From contig NZ_SPNJ01000002.1 in NCBI RefSeq assembly GCF_004563925.1, positions 992,001-1,056,000 on the forward strand: a stretch of DNA of 64,000 nt. Direction: 5' to 3'. Positions 35,298 to 43,517 of this stretch are shown here, piece by piece. This DNA comes from Herbaspirillum sp. 3R11 (GTDB taxonomy: Bacteria > Pseudomonadota > Gammaproteobacteria > Burkholderiales > Burkholderiaceae_D). The notes beneath the pieces were generated by a model. That model was not told where the DNA came from, did not search any database, and worked only from the letters and a program-made list of their open reading frames with translations. A program made the translations under genes and the position numbers. Numbering within the stretch: position 1 is the stretch's first letter; each line of letters begins with the position of its first letter.

Positions 35298-37190
35298 CTA
35301 CAGGAAGGCCGTGGCCAGCCGGAACGTCGCCAGCGAAGCCAGATAGGCCAGCGCGAACATGTAGCCGGCCATCGCCAGCGCCGGTGTCCACGAATTGGTT
35401 TCGCGCTTGACGATCGACAGCGTCGAGATGCACTGTGGCGCGAACACATACCAGATCAGCAGCGACAACGCGGTCGGCAGGCTCCAGGTCTGCGTCAGCA
35501 TCGGCTCCAGCGCCGACGCCAGCTGGTCGCCGCTGGCCGACAACGCATACACGGTGCCGAGCGCACCGACCGCGACTTCACGCGCGGCCAGACCCGGGAT
35601 CAGCGCGATGGCGATCTGCCAGTTGAAGCCGATCGGCGCGAACAGCGGTTCGAGGAAACTGCCGATGCGACCCGCCAGGCTGTACTGGATGGCCGGGCCG
35701 ACCGCGCCGTCCGGCGCACCGGGGAAGGTCGACAGGAACCACAGGATCACCATCAGCGCCAGGATGATGGTGCCCACCCGCGTGATGAAAATACGCGCGC
35801 GTTCCCACAGCCCCAGCGCCAGGTTGCGCAGATGCGGCACGTGGTAGTTGGGCAGTTCCAGCAGCAGCGGCTGCAGCCGGCCTTTGGCGATCACGCGCTT
35901 GAACACATACGCCACCGCCATCGCCGAGACGATGCCGAGCACGTACAGGCCGAACAGCACCAGTCCCTGCAAATTGAAAATACCGACCGCGCGATCCGGG
36001 ATGAAGGCGCCGATGATCAACGCATACACCGGCAGCCGCGCCGAGCAGGTCATCAGCGGCGCGATCATGATGGTGGCAAGGCGGTCGCGCGGATTCTGGA
36101 TGGTGCGCGTGGCCATCACGCCGGGAATCGCGCAGGCGAAGCTCGACAGCAGCGGGATGAAGGCCCGTCCCGACAGGCCGACGCTGCCCATCAGCCGGTC
36201 CAGCAGAAAGGCGGCGCGCGGCAGGTAGCCGGAATCTTCCAGCAGCAGGATGAAGAAGAACAGCACCAGGATCTGCGGCAGGAATACCAGCACGCTGCCG
36301 ACGCCGGAGATGATGCCGTCGACGATCAGGCTGCGCAGCAATCCTTCCGGCATGGTTTGCGTGACCAGTGCGCCGATGCCGTCGACGCCGCTCTTGATCA
36401 TGTCCATCGGCAGCGCAGACCAGCTGAACACCGCCTGGAAAATCGTGAACAGCAACACCAGCAACAGCACATAACCGAACACCGGATGCAGCACCCAGGC
36501 ATCGATGCGGTCTTCGGTGGTGCGCGCCTGTGCGCGTTCGGTGACGGCGGCTTCGAGGATGCCGCGTACGGCTTGCTGGCGTTCGGTCGCACTCATCGGT
36601 GTGGACGCATCGCCGAAGCGGCGTGAAATCCAGGCATCCGGCCCGCTGTCCGGATGGCGGTTGCGCCAGGCGTCGACGGCGTCGGCCAACGCCGTTGCGC
36701 CTTGCTGCTGCACGGCCACGGTTTCCACCACGGGAATGCCAAGCTCGGCGCTGAGCCGGGCGGCGTCCACCTCGATGCCGCGCTTGCGGGCGACGTCGCA
36801 CATGTTGAGCGCGAGGATGGCGGGTCGTTGCAGGCGCAGGACTTCGATGGCCAGTTTGAGATTCAGGCGCAGCTTGCTGGCGTCGGCCACCAGCACGATC
36901 AGGTCGGGCAGCGCTTCGTCCGCGCGCTCGCCGAGCAGCACCGCGCGCGTGACCGCTTCGTCCGGCGTCAGCGCGCTGAGGCTGTAGGTGCCGGGAAGGT
37001 CGACCAGCCGATAGGACGCGCCGCTGCCGGAGACGAAGCGCCCGGCCTTGCGCTCGACCGTGACGCCGGCATAGTTGGCGACTTTCTGGCGCGCACCGGT
37101 GAGACGATTGAACAGCGCGGTCTTGCCGCAATTGGGATTGCCCACGAGGGCGAGGTTAAATGGAGGCGAGAGGGTGTCGGATTGCTGCAT
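35298..37190 (-). CDS. feoB: Ferrous iron transport protein B
   Basis: 630-residue inner-membrane Fe(II) transporter. The N-terminal G domain shows G1 GNPNCGKT (17-24), the NYAGVTVE switch (39-46), G3 DLPGT (64-68) and G4 NMCD (127-130). A helical spacer follows to about residue 220, then the membrane core with two Gate domains, including the conserved SFACAIPGVMATRT and the Cys-containing APQCISTLS near 595. Shorter than E. coli FeoB (about 770), as usual in betaproteobacteria. Between feoA and the small Cys-rich gene, all reading on the minus strand. Confidence 0.96.
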   Translation of the reverse strand: MQQSDTLSPPFNLALVGNPNCGKTALFNRLTGARQKVANYAGVTVERKAGRFVSGSGASYRLVDLPGTYSLSALTPDEAVTRAVLLGERADEALPDLIVLVADASKLRLNLKLAIEVLRLQRPAILALNMCDVARKRGIEVDAARLSAELGIPVVETVAVQQQGATALADAVDAWRNRHPDSGPDAWISRRFGDASTPMSATERQQAVRGILEAAVTERAQARTTEDRIDAWVLHPVFGYVLLLVLLFTIFQAVFSWSALPMDMIKSGVDGIGALVTQTMPEGLLRSLIVDGIISGVGSVLVFLPQILVLFFFILLLEDSGYLPRAAFLLDRLMGSVGLSGRAFIPLLSSFACAIPGVMATRTIQNPRDRLATIMIAPLMTCSARLPVYALIIGAFIPDRAVGIFNLQGLVLFGLYVLGIVSAMAVAYVFKRVIAKGRLQPLLLELPNYHVPHLRNLALGLWERARIFITRVGTIILALMVILWFLSTFPGAPDGAVGPAIQYSLAGRIGSFLEPLFAPIGFNWQIAIALIPGLAAREVAVGALGTVYALSASGDQLASALEPMLTQTWSLPTALSLLIWYVFAPQCISTLSIVKRETNSWTPALAMAGYMFALAYLASLATFRLATAFL

Positions 37191-37215
37191 GGTGGATGTC
37201 CTGGATACGGATGGA

Positions 37216-37503
37216 TCAGGCCAGCCGGTCGATGTGGATCAGTTCGGCTTCGTGGCGGCGCAATGCAAAAGTGGTGTTGCCGATGCGCACCGCGATCGGA
37301 TCGCCGGCCGGAAACGACAGCGCCACCACGCGCACGATTTCGCCGGGCAGGAAGCCGAGTTCTTCCAGCCGTTCGCGCAGCGCGGATTGTTCGGCGCCTT
37401 GCGGTGCAGCGAGGAAACGGATGCAGGCTTGCTCGCCCTTGGCGAGATCGGCAAGGGTAGTGGATGGGGCAGCAGATGCTGCAGTGGCTGGGGAGGAAGT
37501 CAT
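37216..37503 (-). CDS. feoA: Ferrous iron transport protein A
   Basis: 95 residues with a small SH3-like FeoA domain (about 18-95): LRERLEELGFLPGEIVRVV and a C-terminal FALRRHEAELIHI strand pair. FeoA is a cytoplasmic partner of FeoB. ATG at 37503 is chosen; the upstream 16-residue extension has no family match. Starts the feoA-feoB-small protein operon, 47 bases downstream of a Fur box. Confidence 0.92.
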   Translation of the reverse strand: MTSSPATAASAAPSTTLADLAKGEQACIRFLAAPQGAEQSALRERLEELGFLPGEIVRVVALSFPAGDPIAVRIGNTTFALRRHEAELIHIDRLA

Positions 37504-37549
37504 GAGCTGCCTGGTGTCCGTGCAGCAACGCAAGTCTGCAAGGTCAATC

Positions 37550-37568
37550 AATAATGGTTCTCATTATC
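37550..37568 (-). promoter_or_regulatory. Fur box upstream of feoA
   Basis: AATAATGGTTCTCATTATC matches the 19-bp Fur consensus at 15 positions and keeps the inverted-repeat symmetry. Its position 47 bases before the feoA start fits iron-dependent repression by Fur. Confidence 0.85.
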
Positions 37569-37645
37569 CTCTGATTTGACGATTCAGGTTTGCGGCAAAA
37601 TGTCGCAGCAAGCATGAGCGGCAGCGCATCCTTTTCGCTTTCCGA

Positions 37646-37687
37646 AACGTCTTATCAGCGTGAGCCAGGCGCCGCTGATAAGACGTT
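37646..37687. repeat. Perfect 15-bp inverted repeat between feoA and the 37742 gene
   Basis: AACGTCTTATCAGCG (37646-37660) and CGCTGATAAGACGTT (37673-37687), loop of 12 bases. It lies between divergent promoters, so it is not an obvious terminator; no T-run follows. It could be an operator for the downstream sigma-factor operon or a cruciform/RNA stem. Confidence 0.75.
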
Positions 37688-37741
37688 GCGGCGGGCTAAG
37701 ATCAACGCCGTCAGGCACGGCACTTTCCCCGGAGTCATTTC

Positions 37742-38047
37742 ATGCAGAAAATATTGATAAGCTACAGCACCAGGCCCGAACGCGCGGACGAGAATGCCGA
37801 TCTGATCCGGGACGTCTTCGATGAGCTCCGGAAGACGGCGCCGGAGGGGCTTCGCTACATGGCATTGCGCGCAGCGAACGGGCAATTCTTTCATTTTTTG
37901 CAAGCCCCCGAGGGTGTCGAGCCGTTTGCGCAATCGGAAGCGTTCGCATCCTTTCAATGGGATATCAGAACACGTTTGCTTGCGCCCGCACAGAGACTCG
38001 ACGTGACGGTCGTCGGTAGTTACGGCATGACGGATGATGATTCTTGA
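37742..38047 (+). CDS. Small protein, possible dimeric alpha/beta-barrel (ABM-like)
   Basis: 101 residues. Layout is strand (KILISYSTRP), long amphipathic helix (ADENADLIRDVFDEL), strand (LRYMALRAANGQFFHFL), helix and final strand (LDVTVVGSYGM), as in antibiotic-biosynthesis-monooxygenase or YciI-like ferredoxin folds. No catalytic residues can be named. Overlap with a possible earlier start of the sigma-factor gene and the 19-base gap to its preferred start make them one transcript. Confidence 0.72.
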   Translation: MQKILISYSTRPERADENADLIRDVFDELRKTAPEGLRYMALRAANGQFFHFLQAPEGVEPFAQSEAFASFQWDIRTRLLAPAQRLDVTVVGSYGMTDDDS

Positions 38048-38066
38048 GCGTCAGGAAACAAGAGAC

Positions 38067-38981
38067 ATGGCTTTCATTTCAGACCAGCAAGAGGCGCGAC
38101 TGTTGTTCGACCGGAAGCTCGGTGACATGCGTCCCAAGCTTCATCGCTATTGCGCACGCATGGCGGGTTCCGCCGTCGACGGTGAAGATATCGTTCAGGA
38201 AGCGCTGATCAAGGCGGTCGAGGCATATGGCCGCACGCCAATCGACAATGCGGAAAGCTGGCTCTTCCGTATTGCGCACAATGCCGCGATGGATTTCCTG
38301 CGCCGCCGGCGCCGGCAAGAAGCCGTTCATTCCGAAGAAGATCCGGAATCGGCAGTCGACGAAACGGCATCGGCCGTTTCCCGACATGCAGCGGCAGCCG
38401 CCTTGCGCACCTTCATGCACCTTCCCGTCGCCCAGCGCGGCGTGGTCATCCTGATGGATGTACTGGGATATTCGTTGCGGGAAGTAGGGGACATTACCGG
38501 CCTGACGATTCCCGCGGTCAAGGCTGCACTGCATCGCGGACGGGGCCGTCTGCGTGAGCTGGCCGACAACTCGGGCGAGCGCCCGGCTCTGGACGATGCG
38601 GACTTGGATCGCCTGGCGGCTTACGCCGACCGTTTCAATGCCCATGACTTCGATGCCGTGCGCAACATGCTGGCCGACGACGTTGCACTGGAACTAGTCA
38701 GTCGCACCCGCATGAGCGGTCGCAAGGAAGTATCGCGCTACTTCGGCAACTACGCCGGTATCAACGACTGGAAATTGATCCCCGGGTTGGTTGACGGCCG
38801 GCCGGCTCTGCTTGTGTTCAATCCGGGCATGCCGCAAGCACCGCCGTCCTACTTCGTGACGATCGAATGGGAGGGCGGACATATCAAGGGGATACGGGAT
38901 TTTCGACATGCGCGCTACGCTGCCGAATGTGCTGAGATGACCTCGCCTATCTATCGGAGAAAACTTGATGAGCCATCCTGA
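38067..38981 (+). CDS. ECF-type sigma-70 factor with SnoaL-like C-terminal domain
   Basis: 304 residues. Region 2 (about 20-90: DGEDIVQEALIKAVEAY, NAESWLFRIAHNAAMDFLRRRRR) and region 4 (about 118-170: SLREVGDITGLTIPAVKAALHRGRGRLRE) are clear. The last 120 residues (LAAYADRFNAHDFDAVRNMLADDV...) form a SnoaL/NTF2-like domain as in ECF41/SigJ-type factors, where the tail tunes activity without a separate anti-sigma gene. Start at 38067 is preferred to 38034, with AGGA upstream. Neighbour 39-41 kb genes encode SnoaL, GST and NmrA proteins, a plausible regulon. Confidence 0.9.
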   Translation: MAFISDQQEARLLFDRKLGDMRPKLHRYCARMAGSAVDGEDIVQEALIKAVEAYGRTPIDNAESWLFRIAHNAAMDFLRRRRRQEAVHSEEDPESAVDETASAVSRHAAAAALRTFMHLPVAQRGVVILMDVLGYSLREVGDITGLTIPAVKAALHRGRGRLRELADNSGERPALDDADLDRLAAYADRFNAHDFDAVRNMLADDVALELVSRTRMSGRKEVSRYFGNYAGINDWKLIPGLVDGRPALLVFNPGMPQAPPSYFVTIEWEGGHIKGIRDFRHARYAAECAEMTSPIYRRKLDEPS

Positions 38982-39402
38982 AATGCAAATCCATCACGTT
39001 CTTGAACGTTACCAGTCAACTGTTCTGGCCAAGGACCTCGAGGGATTCCTTCGTCTGTACAGTGACGACATCCGCATCTTCGATACATGGGAAAACTGGT
39101 CCCACGAAGGAAAGGATGCCTGGCGCCGCGTGGTCGCGAACTGGTTTTCCTCGCTCGGCGAGGAAACCGTCACGGTCGGCTTGGAACAAATTCAGATGAC
39201 GGTCGGGGCAGATCTGGCGATAGCCAGCGCGCTGGTCACTTATACGGCGTTCTCTCCAGTCGGCGAGGCATTGCGATCCATACAAAACCGCATGAGCGTG
39301 GCGTTGGCGAAAGAGGGCGGGGACTGGCTTATCGTCCACGAACATACTTCGGTGCCGATAGCGTCTGGTGACATGCGTGCCGTGACGGTAAAAACGGTCT
39401 GA
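38968..39402 (+). CDS. SnoaL-like/NTF2-like protein (DUF4440 type)
   Basis: 144 residues of the NTF2-like fold: HVLERYQSTVLAKDLEGFLRLYSDDI, a WSHEGKDAWRRV helix, and a C-terminal NRMSVALAKEGGDWLIVHEHTS sheet. Overlaps the sigma-factor stop by 14 bases; ATG 38968 preferred over TTG 38965, with GGAG at 38956-38959. Similar in fold to the tail of the preceding sigma factor. May bind a small hydrophobic molecule; function unknown. Confidence 0.87.
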   Translation: MSHPEMQIHHVLERYQSTVLAKDLEGFLRLYSDDIRIFDTWENWSHEGKDAWRRVVANWFSSLGEETVTVGLEQIQMTVGADLAIASALVTYTAFSPVGEALRSIQNRMSVALAKEGGDWLIVHEHTSVPIASGDMRAVTVKTV

Positions 39403-39524
39403 CACTTTCGTTGCGGTCACCATGCGCATCCTTTTCCTGCTGCGATTCGTCTTAAAAATGGGGAGGCCGCCATTGCGATTGACGCTGCCTCCTCCTTTTT
39501 TCAACAGTGAAGGAGTGCAGTCGA

Positions 39525-40184
39525 ATGAGCCAGGACAGAATCGAGATTTACGGTATCCCGCAAAGCAACTTTACGCGTGCAGTCAGAATGGTATGTGCGG
39601 AGAAAGCGATCGACTACGATCACTTTCCCGTCCATCCGCACTCTGGCGAAGCGAGCGCAATCCATCCCTTGGGAAAAGTCCCGGGTTTGCGTCACGGCCA
39701 GGTGAGGCTGGGAGAGTCCCGGGCAATCGTGGCCTACCTCGATCGCCTTCATCCGCAAGCGCCGATGATGCCGGCAAGTCCCGAGGCGCCGGCGGCGGAA
39801 GCAGAAGCCGAGCAATGGGTGTCGATCGTCATGACCGCCATGGATCCGGTATTGATCAGGCAGTATGTGTTTGCGAATCTCTTTCCCAAGACAGCGGATG
39901 GAACGGTTGACCGCGCTACCGTCGACGCTGCGCTGCCGGAGTTGAAGGCGTTCATCGTCCTGCTTGACGGCGCCCTGGCTGGGGAGGACTTCCTCGCCGC
40001 TGTGCGCTTTACCTTCGCCGATGCGCTTCTTCTGTCGACCTTGGCCGCCGTGCGCCTGTTTTCCGAGGGCGCGCAGGCGATTGCCGGCGCCCCGCATCTT
40101 GCGCGCTATCTGGAGTTGCATTCTTCCCGCGCCAGTTTCATTGCCACCGATCCTTGGCACGCAACCATGGGGGGCAACGCATGA
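39525..40184 (+). CDS. Glutathione S-transferase family protein
   Basis: 219 residues: thioredoxin-like domain (IEIYGIPQSNFTRAVRMVCAEK; NPLGKVPGL-like HPLGKVPGLRHG loop; GESRAIVAYL glutathione site) and an all-helical C-domain from about 90. Ser16 in the PQSNFTR segment is the probable glutathione-activating residue. AAGGAG lies 10 bases before the ATG at 39525. Coupled to the NmrA-type gene by an ATGA overlap. Confidence 0.9.
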   Translation: MSQDRIEIYGIPQSNFTRAVRMVCAEKAIDYDHFPVHPHSGEASAIHPLGKVPGLRHGQVRLGESRAIVAYLDRLHPQAPMMPASPEAPAAEAEAEQWVSIVMTAMDPVLIRQYVFANLFPKTADGTVDRATVDAALPELKAFIVLLDGALAGEDFLAAVRFTFADALLLSTLAAVRLFSEGAQAIAGAPHLARYLELHSSRASFIATDPWHATMGGNA

Positions 40185-41038
40185 TCCTGGTCACTGGCGC
40201 CGCGGGGCTGAACGGCACGCATATCGTCAACCAGTTGCATAAGCAAGGAGTGCCGTTTCGTGCGCTGGTGAGAGACCGCGCAAAAGCATCTTCTCTCTTG
40301 CCGGACAACGTTGACATTGTCGAAGGCGATATGTCCCGGGCCAAAACGCTTGGTCCGGCGTTGGAAGGCATCGACAAAGTCCTGCTGATTTCATCGGGCG
40401 ACGAGCGCATGCTGGAGACCCAATGCAGTTTCATCGACGCCTGCAAGCGCGCCGGGGTCGGGCATGTCGTGAAATTTTCGGGCAATGAAACGGGCTTCGA
40501 GCGCTCCAGATTCCGCTTCACGGAGATGCACGCGCAAGCCGAGCTCTACCTTGAACGATCAGGGCTGCGCTGGACGCATTTGCAGCCTTGCGGCTTCATG
40601 CAGGTCTACCTGCGCGAGGCCCGATCCATTGTGGAAAGCGGCGAATTGCGTCTGGCGGCAGGGGATATTACGCTCGCTCCCATCGACGTCCTCGACATCG
40701 CCAGGATAAGCGCCGCCGTCCTGCAAGCGCCAAGGCAGGACGGTCGTCGCCATTTGATGACAGGGCCGGAGGCGCTGCCCATGTCACGGATCGCCGCGCT
40801 TATTTCCATTGTTGCGGGCCGGACCATCGACTATGTTCCGATAACGCCGGAACAACGTCGCCAAGAAATGCTGGCCGCAGGCGCATCGCCTTATTTTGCA
40901 GATGCGCTCTTCGAGCAGGCCACTGAACGGCTGCGTAATCCCCAAGCCATCGTGCACCTGGAAAGCCATCAGGAATTCAATGTGGCGCCAACATCTTTCG
41001 CCTATTTCGTCAAACGGCACGCTTTCATTTTCCAATAA
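40181..41038 (+). CDS. NmrA-like NAD(P)-binding protein
   Basis: 285 residues of the atypical SDR/NmrA group: the Rossmann motif is VTGAAGLNGTHI (residues 4-15), a variant of GxxGxxG; DKVLLISSGDE and the HVVKFSGNETG strand follow. The YxxxK active site is absent, as in NmrA and QOR2-like (azoR/YtfG) proteins, which sense or reduce quinones. Starts on the ATGA overlap with the GST gene; ends the sigma-SnoaL-GST-NmrA gene set. Confidence 0.87.
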   Translation: MILVTGAAGLNGTHIVNQLHKQGVPFRALVRDRAKASSLLPDNVDIVEGDMSRAKTLGPALEGIDKVLLISSGDERMLETQCSFIDACKRAGVGHVVKFSGNETGFERSRFRFTEMHAQAELYLERSGLRWTHLQPCGFMQVYLREARSIVESGELRLAAGDITLAPIDVLDIARISAAVLQAPRQDGRRHLMTGPEALPMSRIAALISIVAGRTIDYVPITPEQRRQEMLAAGASPYFADALFEQATERLRNPQAIVHLESHQEFNVAPTSFAYFVKRHAFIFQ

Positions 41039-41169
41039 GTCCACTCTCGCAGACAGAATGAAATTACGTCGCCTGCCGTCGATTCAGCCAGTTCCCCGGC
41101 TGATCCCGCAGGCGCCGTTTCCTCCCGATTGGCTCGCTTCGATCCTTTTTCGTAGTCGCTTTAAATAGT

Positions 41170-41199
41170 TTGCCAATCGGCGAACCATGATGATATAGT
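41170..41199 (+). promoter_or_regulatory. Sigma-70-like promoter directly before the ArsR gene
   Basis: TTGCCA (41170-41175), an 18-bp spacer, and TATAGT (41194-41199). Transcription would begin at about 41206, one base before the ATG at 41207, predicting a leaderless or nearly leaderless mRNA. No Shine-Dalgarno sequence precedes that ATG. Confidence 0.55.
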
Positions 41200-41206
41200 T
41201 CTCCAC

Positions 41207-41551
41207 ATGGAAAACTATTCAGCCTCACTCAACAACGTATTCCACGCATTGGCCGACCCCACCAGGCGGTCCGTGATTGCCAGGCTTGGTAGTGGCTCGG
41301 CATCGATCAAGGAACTGGCGGAACCGTTCGGTCTGGGTTTGCCATCGTTCCTGAAGCACATCAAGGTGCTGGAAAACAGCGGCCTGATTGCTTCGGAAAA
41401 AGTAGGGCGGGTGCGAACCTGCAAACTGAAGCGCGCCAACCTGATCGCTGCCCAGAAATGGTTTGATGAGCAGCGCGCAGGCTGGGAAAGCAGATACGAC
41501 AATCTCGATAATTTATTGATTACTCTGAAAGGTGAAGACGATGACACTTAA
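41207..41551 (+). CDS. ArsR family transcriptional regulator
   Basis: 114 residues: winged helix with FHALADPTRRSVIARLG, SIKELAEPFGLGLPSFLKHIKVLENSGLI and a basic wing (KVGRVRTCKLKRANL). No metal-binding CxC pair, so it belongs to the non-metal ArsR group that is commonly paired with SRPBCC genes. Overlaps the following SRPBCC gene by 11 bases. Confidence 0.92.
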   Translation: MENYSASLNNVFHALADPTRRSVIARLGSGSASIKELAEPFGLGLPSFLKHIKVLENSGLIASEKVGRVRTCKLKRANLIAAQKWFDEQRAGWESRYDNLDNLLITLKGEDDDT

Positions 41552-42041
41552 GCTTCAATTCGACTTCCTGGTCGACCAGGAAAAAAGCACCATCACGATC
41601 AAAAGAGAGTTTGCAGGCAAGCGCCAGCTGGTGTGGGATTGCCATACGAAAAGTGAATTGCTCGACCGTTGGTTCGCCCCCAAGCCATTGACCACCAAAA
41701 CCAAGTCCATGGACTTCCGCGAAGGCGGGCATTGGCACTACGCCATGGTTGATCCGACCGGACAAGAGTACTGGGGCCGGGTTGACTATCTGACGATTCA
41801 ACCGATCGACAACTACACCTCGTTTGACGGATTCAGCGATGCTACCGGCGCAGTGAACCCTGCGTTGCCCAGGGCCAAATGGCATGTCACCTTCTCGGAC
41901 GCCAACGCACACACTCTGGTCGAGACGGTCGTCGCCTATGCGTCGCCCGAGGCGCTCCAGCAAGTCATCAACATGGGACTGAAAGAAGGTCTGGCCTCGA
42001 CCCTGGAGCGTCTGGACGAGCTGCTGCTGGTTCTCAACTAG
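41541..42041 (+). CDS. SRPBCC family protein (AHSA1-like)
   Basis: 166 residues of the Bet v1/AHSA1 helix-grip fold: IKREFAGKRQLVWDCHTKSELLDRWF, the MDFREGGHWHYAM strand pair, and a long C-terminal helix (LQQVINMGLKEGLASTLERLDELL). AAAGGTG at 41528-41534 supports the ATG at 41541. ArsR-SRPBCC pairs are widespread and usually autoregulated; the hydrophobic ligand is unknown. Confidence 0.92.
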   Translation: MTLKLQFDFLVDQEKSTITIKREFAGKRQLVWDCHTKSELLDRWFAPKPLTTKTKSMDFREGGHWHYAMVDPTGQEYWGRVDYLTIQPIDNYTSFDGFSDATGAVNPALPRAKWHVTFSDANAHTLVETVVAYASPEALQQVINMGLKEGLASTLERLDELLLVLN

Positions 42042-42068
42042 GCGTTGGAAGAACCCGTTCGAAGCTCA

Positions 42069-42096
42069 CGCATGTCGCCTGAAAAGGCGACATGCG
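42069..42096. terminator. Perfect 11-bp hairpin between convergent genes
   Basis: CGCATGTCGCC (42069-42079), loop TGAAAA, GGCGACATGCG (42086-42096). Lies between the convergent SRPBCC and cupin stop codons and can end both transcripts, though it lacks a strong T-run. Confidence 0.65.
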
Positions 42097-42115
42097 AGGA
42101 ATTATGATCTGATCT

Positions 42116-42577
42116 TCAATATCCTTGCTCAATCGACGGCGGACGATTGGTCTTGATCTGTTTCTTGTTCTCCGCATCGAAGCCGGCGCTGTTCTTGAAG
42201 ATGTTCGGCTTGCGATAGATCGCGAGAATCGTGCAGCCTTCGGCGCTGTGCGTCTCATGTTGCGATTCCGGCTTTCTCCAGACGAATTCGCCGGCGCGGC
42301 AGATGCCGTCGTGGTCGGAGAACGATCCGGAAATCACATAGCTTTGTTCAATCTCCGGATGCTTGTGAAACGGCAGCGTGGTGCCGGGTTGCCAGCGCAG
42401 CAGGCAGGTCATTTCGCCGATCTGCTTGTTCTCGTACAGCACCTTGATCTCGATGCCTTCAAACTGCGACGGCTTCCACTCCATGTCCTGTGGCTTCAGA
42501 TAGGTTGATCCTTCTGGGGTCGGTTGCAGATTGTCTTTCAGTCTTTCGCTGAAAGCCTGGTCGATGACTTCACTCAT
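42116..42577 (-). CDS. Cupin domain protein
   Basis: 153 residues with one conserved beta-barrel: GTTLPFHKHPEIEQSYVISG (motif 1, with metal ligands His, His, Glu) and GEFVWRKPESQHETHS (motif 2, His). Resembles ChrR-type or acetylacetone-cleaving cupins; metal-dependent activity possible. AAGGAG before the ATG is strong. Downstream of the MBL-RidA-MFS gene set on the same strand but separated by a hairpin. Confidence 0.88.
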   Translation of the reverse strand: MSEVIDQAFSERLKDNLQPTPEGSTYLKPQDMEWKPSQFEGIEIKVLYENKQIGEMTCLLRWQPGTTLPFHKHPEIEQSYVISGSFSDHDGICRAGEFVWRKPESQHETHSAEGCTILAIYRKPNIFKNSAGFDAENKKQIKTNRPPSIEQGY

Positions 42578-42598
42578 GATATGACTCCTTCAAGAAAG

Positions 42599-42626
42599 CC
42601 GGCGCATCGGGAGGATGATGCGCCGG
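42599..42626 (-). terminator. Hairpin after the metallo-hydrolase gene
   Basis: CCGGCGCATC (42599-42608) pairs with GATGCGCCGG (42617-42626), eight-base loop. Read on the minus strand it follows the metallo-hydrolase stop and is trailed by CTTTCTT, so it probably ends the MFS-RidA-MBL transcript or attenuates into the cupin gene. Confidence 0.65.
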
Positions 42627-42653
42627 GATGGCCTGACCGGCCGGATTAAAAAA

Positions 42654-43499
42654 CTAGGCAGCACGATGCAGGTCGGCGGCGCCACTCTGCAGATCCAGTT
42701 CGAAGCCCGGTTCGGCCACATGCACCACGACGTGCGGGAAGCGGTCGCGTACGGCCTTGGCGAAGTCTGCCCAGGGCTCCGAAGTGACGCCCATCATTTC
42801 GTGGAATTTCTCATGCGGCGGGTATAGCACTACCACTTTCGGATTCAGCGCGGCGACACCGCGCACGACGTCGTCGATGAAGTTCAGCTGCATGCCGGCC
42901 AGCAGGATATCGGTCTTGAAGCGGCGGCCCAGCGCGACGATTTCCTGGTCGGTCATCTTGCTGTTGAAGCCCTCGTTGTAATTGAGGATGGTGGTGCCGT
43001 CGGGCAGTTCGACGTGGAAGCCGGTGTAGGGCGAATAGAACGGCGCGTTGGTGGCGCTGCTCCAGGCCCAGGCCAGCTGCGTGGTATTGCCGTGGAACAC
43101 CGCCTTGGTCAGCGCCTTGACCAGGTTGATGTCACGATGCTGCCACGGCAGTGCGGTGATCTTGAATCCCGGGACCGCAGTTTTTTCAAACGTGGCGGGA
43201 TCGATGGGCCGCAGCTTGTCGACGCCGAATTTGTGGCGGCGCTGCATGAAGCGGCACAAGGACGGGGCGCCGATGACCAGCGCGCCGGTGGTCCGGGCGA
43301 CTTCGGGCACGTCGAGGAAATGTTCTTCGTGGCCGTGCGTCACGCAGATGTAGCGGGCCTTCTTGAAGTCGTCCAGGTGGAACCACTCGGCACCGCAGTA
43401 AGGCCGATAGAACGGGTCGAAGAACAGGGCGCCGTCTGCCGTCTCCAGCGAGATGGCGGACCAGCCGAAGTACTTCAGTTTTGCGGATGTTGTGCTCAT
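42654..43499 (-). CDS. Metallo-beta-lactamase-fold hydrolase with HxHxEH motif
   Basis: 281 residues, UlaG-like group of the MBL fold (FGWSAISLET start, FFDPFYRP loop). The usual HxHxDH zinc motif reads H55-G-H57-E-E59-H60, so the aspartate is replaced by glutamate. A further His is in ALPWQHRDIN, and downstream YPPHEKFHEM may supply the last ligand. Members hydrolyse lactones or phospho-esters; the substrate here is unknown. AAGGAT precedes the start. Follows RidA and the MHS transporter on one strand. Confidence 0.85.
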   Translation of the reverse strand: MSTTSAKLKYFGWSAISLETADGALFFDPFYRPYCGAEWFHLDDFKKARYICVTHGHEEHFLDVPEVARTTGALVIGAPSLCRFMQRRHKFGVDKLRPIDPATFEKTAVPGFKITALPWQHRDINLVKALTKAVFHGNTTQLAWAWSSATNAPFYSPYTGFHVELPDGTTILNYNEGFNSKMTDQEIVALGRRFKTDILLAGMQLNFIDDVVRGVAALNPKVVVLYPPHEKFHEMMGVTSEPWADFAKAVRDRFPHVVVHVAEPGFELDLQSGAADLHRAA

Positions 43500-43517
43500 G
43501 ATGATCCTTGCTCGGTA

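Noticed and set aside
35578-37131. 517-codon minus-strand frame overlapping feoB in another phase
   Set aside because: Arg/Ala/Gly-rich shadow frame; the feoB frame has all G-protein and membrane motifs.
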